Assembly (NCBI RefSeq): GCF_047495875.1
Contig: NC_092474.1
Location: 11,036,501-11,100,500, forward strand
Direction: 5' to 3'
Length of the DNA: 64,000 bases
From: Pithys albifrons albifrons
Lineage: Eukaryota; Chordata; Aves; Passeriformes; Thamnophilidae
Position numbers and translations under genes: made by a program. The notes under the pieces are model-generated. The model was not told the origin of the DNA, did not search any database, and was given only the letters and a program-made list of their open reading frames with translations. Shown here in pieces: positions 11,326-23,300 of the stretch; the first letter of the stretch is position 1, and the number at the start of each line of letters is the position of its first letter.

Positions 11326-14300
11326 GTAAGTGCACGTGTGTGGGTAGCAGGGTGCATGCTTGTTCTGTGGGTGCAGTATCTCTCAAGAAAGTAAAGAGGA
11401 AGAATAGGAAGAAGTGAGGATGAGTTTGGCTGAGAACAGAGTGGGACAATGGGGGAAGGTGTGGGTTTTTATTAGAACTAACTGGTTGGAGCAAATGGCA
11501 AAAAAGAATTTGAAATCCATCATCATTATTTGACAAAATGGTGGTGTGATGAGATTAGTGTTAGTCATCTGCCTTGCAGCCTGTGGGAAGCAGATGGGGG
11601 TTTCCAGCACAGAGCTGCGACTCATAGGCAAGTCTGCAGTAAGTGGAGAACAGTTGTTCCTGGTGTAGCTCATCTGATAAAGGCTTGACTAAAGAGTAGA
11701 TTTTATTAAATTCTGCTGGGCTTTGTTCTGCCCTATCCATGTGTGGGTTTGCAATGCAGTAGTGTACATGTTTGCTTTGTATTCTCTGTTTCCAATGCAA
11801 ATCTCATTTCCACAGCCTCAGTCCCAGTCTCCTATATACAGCTCTAGTGCCAAAAGCTCCAGTGCCTCAGTTCCTAAAGACGGGCTCAGCTCTCCTTCTC
11901 CCCGTGCCAGTGAAGAGGAACACGTCTACAGGTATCTGGTCCCTGATAAGAGATAAGCCTGACTCACAACTCGAGCCTGCTGTGGCTCAAGCTGCCTTCT
12001 ATAAGTGGAAACCAGCACTGCTCTCTGTGTGTGTTACGTGGCCTTGTGTCAGTTCTGATTGTAACACACCACCTTAACTTTCATACTCACTTCAAACACT
12101 GATGGGCCCTTTGGCTTGCTCAGTTGCAAGAGGTTAAGGATTCATCAGATAGGGCAGGATCTGGATTGTGTTGTGAAGGATATGATCCAGACACAAGTCA
12201 CAAATCCATTCCCCTGTTAAGCAGCACAGAAGTTCTTTAGGAGTTCTTTTGGGTCAGTTATCCCAGGGAACTCAGTACCTGTGGCCTGGCAGGATGTGCA
12301 GTGACTTGAGTTTTTAGGTAAATTTGAACTTCCTACAATCTCCATCTCAGTTGGTGATTGTGAGCATAAACTTGTTATGTGTCAAAGGCAACTGCTCGTA
12401 CTGAGGAGTGAGGAGGAGTCTGTCAAACCTTCATCCTGGGCACCTTTTTACAGTGTGGAGACTGGTCTTTTTTGGTGTCAGGTTCTAACCATGCCAGCTC
12501 TTTCTGCTGAGCAGGAAGTTGCTTCCAACCAGAACTAATTCTGGGTAGAGGCAGGCCTAGCCAGAGATGGCCCAATGGAGGCAGTAATTGTAATTTTTTC
12601 AGATGACTGCATGCAATTAGTGCAAAATGGAGATAATTACAGCCATAAGTCCCCCTGTACAAGGGTCTGGCGTAGCTTGGTTCTGGTGTGAATTGTAGCT
12701 GGTGTGTTGGTTTGGGATGAAGTATGTTCTCCTCAGATTGCAGTTGTGGATTTCTTATTTTTCAATATGAAGAGAAGGATAATAAGTGACCTTTTGGAAT
12801 TTATAGTTGTCACTGGTGTTACAGGTGTCAGAGTTCTTAAACCTGTTAGATATTAAATTTCTGAGGATAATGTGCGTGTGCACAAGGCAGAAGTGCCCAT
12901 TTTGGATTTGGAAAGTATCTTTTTGATAAAATAAGAACCACCAGAGCATTAGAAGTTATTCCTTCCTTTGTAAAACTAAGACAAAAAAAATGTCCCTGCC
13001 ATTGGCAATGGGAGGAAGGCTGTTACTCCTATAAATTATTATAAATACTATAGAAATCACTGCAATTCTGTGTGGTAAATGATATCACCCACATATGATT
13101 AAGCTGTAATTACAGCCAGTGTTTTTTACATGCCTGTGTGTTTAACACCATAGAAAGTACATCAGATTACTTTCTTATAAATTGATTAGAGGCCCCCAAA
13201 TTAAAGCTTTGAGGACCTGAAGAGAGACCTTGAGTGTTGCCAGAGGCTATCAAGTAACTGATGGCTTCGGAGTTTTTGCTGATAGTGTGAGGTTTGTACT
13301 TTGCCTCTTGCTCCAGTCTGTCCCAGCCCTGCATTCCCTCGCTGCAGGGAGGGGGATTTTGCTGCTTGGTGTGGTGTCAGCAGAAACAAGTCATTTTCCT
13401 GTATGTGAGCTAATGGTTCTGCTGCAGTTCTGTGCATTTCGATCCACAGACAGTTAACTCTTTCCTGCAGGACTGGGCAGCTCATAGTCCTAAAATCAGA
13501 GGCCTTGTCCATCAGTGCTGTTTTTTTGTAACTGACAGCTGGAGATGTGACTAAGCAGTGGCTGTGTTTAGTCATACCACAAAGCACATGTCTTACTTCC
13601 TCCAGAGCTAAAAGCATAACCCTGAAAAGAGCACAGTACATGTGTAAACTTTGGGAACCTAATCCGAGTTGCCCTCCATCCTTCTGGTGTATCTGGACAC
13701 AGAAGTTTCACATTTCCCTTTATCTTTAGTTTCCCAAACAAGCAGAAGTCTGCGGAACCATCTCCCACGATGACCAGCTCCTCTCTGGGCAGCAACCTCT
13801 CAGAACTTGACAGACTCCTTCTGGAACTGAATGCTGTTCAACATACTCCTGCCAGTGGCTTCCCAGCAGGTATGGAATAGCAAGACATTTGATAGGAGTG
13901 CATAGTTTTATTCTCAGAATAGTAACCTGTTTTTGACTTCCAACATCCTTCCTGAGGGAGATCCCCCCAGCCCTTGATCAAAGATTTGTTTGATACACAC
14001 TGCTCAAAGCAAGGCCAGTTTCAAAACTGGCTCTAACTAAAGTTTCAAAGTTAGATCAGATTGCTCAGGCCCTTGCACTGTTAGGTTCTTAATGTCCTCA
14101 AAGATGGATAGTGCGCAAGATTTCCGGACAATTTGCTGTTCTTGCCTGTGATTGGCAGCTCTGTGTGGAACTGGGGATCTGAAGGGCTCTTTCTGCTCCT
14201 GTTTGCTCAGATGAAACTGGCAGAAGCCCCTCACTGCCCAGCGTGGCTGGACCTCACTACGTTGTGCCTGAGAACAGCAGCTCCGGGGGAGGGAAGGCTG

Positions 14301-17300
14301 CGCCCCCGACAAAGGAAAAGCCGAAGCGGAATGGGGCCCGTGGGATCGAGGATGTGCGTCCCAGCGTGGAGAGCCTGCTGGACGAGCTGGAGAGCTCCGT
14401 GCCAAGCCCAGTGTGAGTCACGTTCTGCTGGTTGCAGGCTGGGGTGGGGTGGGACAGGCTCCTGTGGGAATGCTGACTGCAGTGCAGGGGCAGCTGCGGC
14501 AGGACAGCAGTGGGTGGGAGATGGGCTTTGTCTGAAGTCAAGTGGGTGCATAAAGATGCTGGAGCTCTGTTATCTACTCCTGGATGAAAAAAATGCACAA
14601 GGTGTGTGGGAGAGGTGGATTGTTCAAACTCAGCTGACCACAAATACCCCCACTGTCTGACAAAATGAGTGTTTGGTCATCATCTGTTTCTTAGTGGGTG
14701 GTGTGTGTGTGTGTGTGTGTGTGCACACCTGGGCAGAGAGGCAGGGCCTGGTGTGTGTGTGCACACATGAGCCTGGGCAGAGAGGCAGAGTCTGCATGTT
14801 GGGGAAGCTGGGGCTGGGGGAGGGCTGGCCAGGGTGGGCTGTGCTGAGGACACTCCTCATTCTCTGCTCTCTTAGGGGAACAGTGGGACTTCCAGTCTAG
14901 GAGTGCCCTCCCAGGCATAAACACACTCTTTTTACTTCCTTTTCCTTTTTCCCCTGGCCAGGCCTGCGATCACTGTGAGCCAGGGCGAGGTGAGCAGCCC
15001 CCAGAGGGTGACTGCCAGCCAGCAGCAGACCCGGATCTCTGCTTCTTCAGCCACTCGGGAACTGGATGAGCTGATGGCATCTCTCTCTGACTTCAAGGTA
15101 CCCTGTCAAGGCAACTTAATACTTCATCTTGTCCCTCCCCACCCCTGGCCTCTCCTGCCTGTTTGCCACATCTGCTGGCCTTGTTTGGTCTCCAGAGTGC
15201 CCTCTTTACCTCTCACACTTGCTCTGAGGAACTTCCCGTGGTGAATTTGTGCTTTCTGGGTGCTGCTGTAGGTCTTCTTGACTGCTATAAATTCTCATCA
15301 CTGGCAGGGTAAGACAGTTCTGGGATCTGTTTTTGCTTCAGTTCTGCAGTTTGTCTGTTTGCCAGAGATAATGAGCTTTGTTACTGTTCAGTACAGAGTG
15401 AATTATTTTGCTGTGCTGAAACTTAATGAGAAGGAGGGGGCATGGGACACCACTCTGCTTGCTGACAGAGAACAGGCCCCTCTGTTCTGTGGGATGACCC
15501 TCCTCTGTGGAGTGTGTTTACCCTGATGTGTTTTCCCTAAGAAGGATTTTCCAGGCATGTGGTGTGAGCACTGAAGCCCTTGCATCAGACAGTTGGAGAT
15601 TTCAAAGGTTTTATCTTAAGATGAAACCTCTTATTCACCTCAAAATGGGATTAAAGTTTGAGCCTCTTGTGGGGGCAGGGGATGGCAAAAACTATTCAAA
15701 ATCATGTTTGGAAATTAAATTATTGTATTAGAAAAGAACTGCTATTTTGGTCACAAGTAGCACATAAAAAGCCCATAACAGCATAATCTCAGGAGTGACT
15801 TGCCCATGGTCCTCTTGATACATGAAGCACTTGGCAGATGTTCTTGGATAAGTTGTTCTTTATTCATATAGGTATGTTACCATTCCTCCACTAGGTGATT
15901 AACTGTGGAGGTTATTTTTATGAGACTTCATTTACCCATAATCATACCAAAATGAAAAACACTCTCTCACTTTCTACTTTCAGCTGCTTTGCTTACAACC
16001 TTACTGAACTATTGACTTGAATTTGTTCTGAGAGAGGTGGAGAAAGCAAATGTACTAGATATACTTGTTAGGTTTGCCCTTCTGCCTTGTCTGCTTTCTA
16101 ATCCTAGGAAAGTCCCTAACTTTCTGTCTTATTCTCATATAAAAGATTCTGCTGATACTTGGTGTCTCTTGGCTGATCTGGACTCCATCCTCTCTTAGAT
16201 GCCTTTGGGTGGGGCAGCCAGAGCTGAGATGTTTTGTGAGGAGAGGTGGAGGGGACACTCAGTGAGAGCTTTGCTGTTTGCAAAGTTGTGACCAAGTGTG
16301 TGAGTTCAGAGCCCAGCAGTGAACACACACACTCTGAGGGGCTTGGCCTGCCTTGTGCTTGCTGGAATGGAACTCAGTCTGCCATTTCTGGCACATGCAC
16401 TGAATGTTGGGAGAATCCAGGAGTTACTCACTGTTTTCTCTAGACTTAGTGTAGTGTGTATTTAGTCAATTGCAAATACGGACACTTTAGTGTTGCTTTT
16501 TTATTCCATATTAGGTCTTGGGGTGTAGTGCAGGTTATCCACAAGCTCTGCTCAGCCTGGATGAAACCCTGCAGTGTTGTGAGGCTGGAGAGAATTCACA
16601 CTTGTGCTGCTGGCACTCCCTGCCTGCCCCTTCATGTGCTGTGGGAGCTGAGCAGGGTGGCCTCGTGCCCCTGCTGCTTTATCAGGGCTCAGAAAACAAG
16701 CTCAGGGTGTGGCTCCTGCCACCAGCCTTTGTTCCCAGGTGAGCTCTTGGCAACTGAGAGTGACCTTGCCCAGTTCAGGTTTTCCTGGCAAGACACAGGG
16801 AGAGGACATTTTAAATGTTCCAATACTTTTTAGTCTCAAATCTCCAGTAAAACCTGTGTGACAGAGACGAGCTGCTTTCTGTAATACTGCCTGTCTCCCT
16901 GGCTTAGTTTCTGTTGGCCTCTGAGACCAAACTGAAATGCAGCAAGATTTTAAGATTTAGGCCTTTACAAACACAGCAGCAGTATTTTTGTGAGACATTG
17001 ACATCATCTGTGTCTAAACATTCTTCCTGGAGCACAGATAACATGATTTCTGTGATCATTTTCCTTTTGTTAAGGATGTCATTGACTGTTTTTAAGTTAT
17101 TTTCCTTTTTTCCCTGTCCTCCAGGTTGCTTCATTTTCCCTTCAGTCCTTTTTTGTTTGTTTATACCTGCTTTGTTTGTGCCAGCCAGTGGTGTCAGGTG
17201 TCTGTAAAAATGTATTCTGGTCTGTGCCAGTGTCAGAATATAAGGGAGAGAAGTGGAGTCTTTGCAAAGGTGAAAGATGAAAGGCTACTGTTTGAGTACC

Positions 17301-20300
17301 AGACCTGTGTGTGGTTGCAGGAAATAGGACAGAAAACCCAAGTATGGTGTGTGATTAGTTGGAGTTTGTAGCTGGTACAACTGGCAGTTGCAATAGGTGG
17401 GGTTGGGAGGAGTGGAGGGGGCTGGTGCTTGGTTTCCCTGCTACTCCAGGATGAAAGGTGCAGTTTTGGGCTGATGCATCACCCTTTTATCATCTTTGCT
17501 TCCTTTAATGAGTTGCTCATTCTCTGCTTACAGAGTCCATTTGATTTTAGTTATTTAGCTCATCAGTCAGCAGGCACTGAGATTACTTAATGCAGTTGTT
17601 TTTTCACCCTCTGCCATTTCTGTGTAATGTGATGCCTGCTGACTGCATAGCTGGATGCTGGTGGTTAACTGTGCTGGTTCTGCTGGGTGCTTACCCAGTG
17701 CTCTTCCTTTTGGAGCTACTATGGGTTGAATATGTTGGAAATACTGACTTCTGGGCCAAATGTTAGTCGTGCCTTGAAAATTACTGACTCTGTTAGGAGG
17801 TGTGGAGGCTGTGAACCACAGCATCAAACCAGGTTACTTTTACAGGTGCATCCAGCTTAGGCAGAATACAGGGAGAGGACAATATTGGGAGATTACCTCT
17901 TTTTTACTGAATGTACTTACTAGTCCTTCCCCTCCCTGCTGTGGCTGTGGGCCTTGCTGTGCTACTCAGGGAGAAGAGCAAACTGTCAGGAATGTCGGTC
18001 TCCTCTTGCTCTTTCCTTTCTGAGCAGTGTGACTTTGCCAGAGTTTGTGGTCTGTGTGTGTGTGTGCCAGTTCCTGGCCCCTCGGGATGGCAGCACCTCA
18101 GGTCAGCTCAAGGTCATGACTCTTCATCTACCAACAGGTTTTGTGCATGTTCTGGTTAATTTTATCCATTTATTGATGATAAGTGTCTCAGAAAGGTAAG
18201 TAGAGACTGAGATCCCACACATGGGGCTTGGGAAGTTGTGTGCCCTGGTACCTGACAGCATAAGGGTCTGACTGCTTGAGGCTTCTTTGGAAGAGATGAC
18301 TAGGAATCACAGCAGGTCGTGATAGCTCTTGGATTGGGAAGTCCTTTGTGGATACATTTTTAAAAGTGAGAAGGTTCAGTGTTGGTCTTAAGTTGATTTG
18401 CTGTGTGAGCTTGTCCAAGCCACTGTTCTGATAGTCCCTTTTTAAGAAGGGGTAATACCAGTTTGTTTCCTAGAGTTTAGCCAGGAGCCACTGGAACTGG
18501 GAAAAGAGGGACCTGTGATCTTTTGTTTTCAAAAGACCCTGTAAGTCAAAGAGAACCAAACCCTCTGCATTAGTTGCTTTTCTTGGAGTGTATTTTGGAT
18601 CAAAATGAATGCTGATTTTATTAAAATGTCTATGTGGAGACTTTGGCCTAAGGGAAAGATGTTAATCTGCCACCTAAGCAATGCTTACAAGGGCATGGAG
18701 TGACTGACAGACTCATAGAGATTCAGTGTGTGCCACGTCCAAGGTGAGATTAGTGATGTGAACAGAACAAAGCCCGTGTCATCTGCTCTTGCTGTCAATG
18801 CCCTGAAGCTTTGTTTTCACTGCCATGAGCTCAGCCAACTGGAGCATTTTATTAGTGTATCAAGAAGAAAACGTCATGCTTTGTTCTATTCATTGATTGC
18901 ATTTTTTCAGCTTTGAAATATAAAATTTACATGTCTGACTGTTAGTAAGTTACAAAAGTGACCTTTACTCACAGTCTAGACATTCCTGGGTTTGTGTCTG
19001 GCTTCCCAGTGGCTGTGACATGCCCCTGTCACAGGTGCAGGTGAACATGTGAGCTGTCACTCAGGAGGAGGCACGGGAAAAGGCACTGTAGGAGGCTGCA
19101 GAACTCATGTGAAGATCACTACAATGTCATCCTGGTTCTGCTCTTTGATATCTCATTTTCTTTCCTTACTCTTGGAAGTAAGGCTTTGGATCAACATGGC
19201 TTTTTGATTTGGAAATCAGTTGTTATAATGCTTAATTCATTGCCTTATTTTCCTTCTCCTTACCTGTCTTTATCTCTTTCCTTATTCCTCTGTCTCCTTT
19301 TTGCAGACTATGTCTCTGGTTTCTGAACCCTCCCTAGAACTGGTTCCCAACTCAGCAAATGCAGACTCCAGCAACACCCCTCACAGTTTAGCAGTGCTGC
19401 CTCATTCCAGACACCCTTCTGCTGCCCACAGTGGGGACTGGATGGTGCCAACGTGTGCCCCCTCAGCAGACCTCTGTGCTGAGGGAGGCAGTGGCGCTGC
19501 AGTTCTGCCCCTTCCAGGGCGTCTTTCTGCCCCTCCACCTCTGCCCCCACCACGGAGCTCTTCTGGTCATCCTGCTTGTGGGGAGCAGGTGAATTCTGCA
19601 AGTTTGGCTCAGCTGAGCAGAAGGCCTGACTTTTCCAGAAACACTTCCCAGGCTGTGCCAGCTTCCAGAGTGGAGCTTCTCTGCAAACCTGCTGATGGGG
19701 AGGCACAAGGCCTGGGGTGTGATTTGGCAAAAGAGATGGAGGAGAAGGAGCAGAGAACTGACCCCAAAATCTCAAGTGTACCCATTTCAAATGCTTTAAA
19801 TGGTCAGGGGAAGGGGCAGGTACCAAAAGAGCAGGATCAGCAGGGAGCATTCAGGAACAAGTCAGCCCTTTCCTCCCAGGGCAGAAGTGTGGAAACAGCT
19901 TTAGATGAGCTGTGGGCCCTGGAGCTGCCTGCACATGTCCCAGAGGTGCATGCAAAGAAGGAGAGCGTTCTGGATTCTGTTTACGAACCTCCTGTTGTTG
20001 CCCTGGATCGGTGGGATGTCTTCCCAGACACTAAAAACCAGTTGGGCTTTGTAGTGGAGCAAGGACAGGAGGTAAAGGCTGAAGTGCCACATGAAACCAA
20101 GGCAGGTGAGGATCCTGATCTGGGCAAGAAGAGACAGGGCAGGGAGAGGACTCCTAGGAAGGCAGGTACTGCTCACAGGAACAAAGCCAGAGGAGACCAG
20201 GAAAATGAGCATTTCAGAAGCTCTGCAGTCACTTCAGAATCTCCTGAAAACGTCTGGAAAGCTGAATGGGATCTGCCATGTGTCTCCAAACCACCCATTG

Positions 20301-23300
20301 AGAGGATTTCTGCATCAGGCCAGGCAGGCACTGAGTGAATGTAGGAGTAGGATGAGTCCCAGCTAGGACTGTTGTGCAAGCACACTAACCTTGTATGTGT
20401 GTGTGCAGTGAGTGTGCCCAGCCTCACCCACACTAACAGCATGGAGCTCTGAGCAGGGTCACTGCAGCTGCATGGCATGGAGCTTTGGAACCCTTGGCTT
20501 TATCTTGCTGTCTCTCCTGCATGTGGCTCAGCAGCACAGAACATGGCACTTGTTATGGGTTTCCTCATGAAATGGACTTTTATTCCCGAGGAAAGGGTAA
20601 GGCTCAGTCCTCACAGACTTCTGAAAATTTGAAAGGGCTGTTTCATGGCATTGGAGAATGTGTCTGGTTGGGATGGCAGCTCTGCTTGCCTTTTTAGGTC
20701 TCATTACTGGAGCTTCTGGCGTTCCTTCTCATGCTGGAAATGCACTTTGTGCCCCAGACATCTCTGACCAGGAGCCTTGTGCCTGTCAAGGGCAAACACA
20801 AAGAGCCGACTCTGTGCCCTTGTGATGCTGAGGTTTCTGTAATGGTCAAGCTGCACCTCCTATCTTGGCTTTCTTCTAGTTAATCTTTCCCTTCCTTTTC
20901 TAGACAGTTATTTTTGGCTGCTGTGATTATCCTTACAGGATTTTTCCTTGCACTGAGTCACTGTTCTGGGCTGTGCCAAAGGAATTTTGGCATTGTGGAG
21001 TAAATGTCATCACTCTTCCTGCTCACAATTGTCACTAATGTCTTTGAGTTTGTGCTGTTGCATCTTGGGGCTTGCTGTGACATTGCTCCTCTCTGCTGAT
21101 ACTGTCACCTTTGTCCTTTAGATTAAATCTTTAATCAAGAGGACGAAAGAGACTGCGAATGTGCATCCCATGTCTCGGGACCCCTCTCCAAGGCGTAAAC
21201 TGGGTCCTGCCATGTTCCACAAGACTGAGGCCCAGGATCGCCTGGTTGAAGAGCTGCAGGACAGACTGGGCATCGCTGAGCAGGAGCAGGAGGAGTGGCA
21301 AGGCCAGGATGCCTGGCTGACAGAGGGGGTCATTGTCACTGCCAGGCCCCGGGGGGAAGAGCAGAGTGGTGGACAGCAAGTAGAGAAGGTAGAAAGCAGG
21401 GACATGTGTTGGCACATCCCAGCATGTCCCTCTGTCCAGAGAGCATGGTGTGGAGGTGCAGATTAAGTTTCTGAGTGTCCTAAGCAACATGAAATTAAGG
21501 ACTATTTCTGTTCATCCTTCTCTGCCCTGAGAAGGGAAACAGCATGTGGTTCTAGTTCTGGATGTTTAAGAATTAGAGTGGGATCTGAGGGAGCTGGTGA
21601 TAGTGATGGTATCTGTTAATGCAGTCTGCTGCTCTCCACATGTCCAGTGGCCACGTGGGGATTATTTTTAAAACCACCCTGGGAAGCCTGTCATAGAGGG
21701 GGACTTTGTTTGCCCAGTGCTGTACCTGTGCAGGACATTCTGGGGGTAAGATGATGCTCTCCTTGAGCTCACAGAGCAGCACATTTTCCAGTGCCCTTTT
21801 CTTTCTTGCTGCTTTTCTGCTTTAGATAAACATACTGGTAACAGCCATCCTTCCTGTTGCAGGAAGTGATTTTTGGTTCTTCTTTGGTTTTATTCACCTT
21901 TCTTCTTCCTCCGTGTCTTTCTAGGTGGTTTTTCCTCCAGAATCCCCGCTCCTCCCAAGGAGGACAGTCTCTGTTTCAGCCTCTTCCCAGCTCCAGCCTT
22001 CTAAAGACACTGCAAAGACAGTCCCTGCTAATGCTGCTCCCTCTCCTGTCTCTGGCCCTGGACCTCTCCTCCCACTTTCACCTCAGCCTTCTCATGTGCC
22101 ATCTACCCCAGCTCCTAGTCCAGTCTCTTCCTCTTCCTTCAGTTTGGCTCCCCAGCCTCTCTTCCAGTGGGAAACTTCTGATGATGATTATCATGAGGTT
22201 TCTGTCATGGGCACCCCTCCTTCTGAGGATCCCAGACATTCCTGTGCTCCCCAGACCTGGACCCCGAGTACCAAGACAGTTGTTTCTGTTGGCTGTCAGA
22301 CTGAAGATGAAGCTTTCTTCCCAGAAATTCAGACTGGCTTCTCTTCTCTGGTTTGTGTTTTTAGCAGTGTTTTCCAATCCAACTACTGCTTGTAGCTTGA
22401 TAGCTCAATAGATACAGTGTTCAGGTAAGGGCTGGTATGAGCTGCTGGATAGAAGGGAGGACTCATGGACAGTATCTAATCCCAGCTGTAGCATTGCAAA
22501 GTACGTGTCTGTGCAGTGGCTGCTGGGCTTGTGGGTCACGTCTGTCCCGACAGTCACGTTGTGCAGCAGGGACTCTGTTTCCCTCTGAGATTAAGAAGGT
22601 AACTCTGAAACACAACCTGCAGCTCTCCCTGCCATAATCTCTCCTGAAGTTGGGGGAGTAAAAGACGGCACAGTCTCCAGGCTGGAAGGAGCAGATCAAC
22701 AGTCCTCCCTGTGTTTGCCTGTTCAGACAGGTGTCTGCAGTGTGAGTGGATTTGGGGAGGAGATGGCTCTGTGCTCTGCACCTTCTGTCAGGGAAGGGCT
22801 GTAGTTCTGTGGTGGTGGGGAGTCACTATGTATAAGCATTGCAGAGTGTACAGGCAGCTCTCAAGCAGTGAGCAAGGACACCCTTCTGCATCTTGAACTG
22901 TTGTACTTTCCAGGTGACCTCTGCTCCTCCCCTCATCCCCAGTGCCAATCTGCTGGCTGCTCCTGCACCCCTGGGCCCCCCTGACAAGGCAGGACCTCCT
23001 TTTGTTTCCTCAGCATGGTGTCTCTTCTGGTCAGTGTGTGCTGGGATCTGCTCCTGGAGCTCCCAGAGCCATTAATGTGGATAATAGCCTGTAGTGCATG
23101 GTTTGCTGCTCGTGGAGCTCCTCGCTGAACTGGAGTGATGGCAGATCTCATGGGTGAAGGGTGGGACTGGAAGGGCCTTTGCATGATGAATTTAGTGGAT
23201 GCTGTGCTGAGTGTCCCCTGTAAACTGAAGGCATTGTGTGCAGGAGGTGGAAACAAACGTCCTTCAGGTGTGGGCACATCTGTGAGCTGTCACAGAGGGT

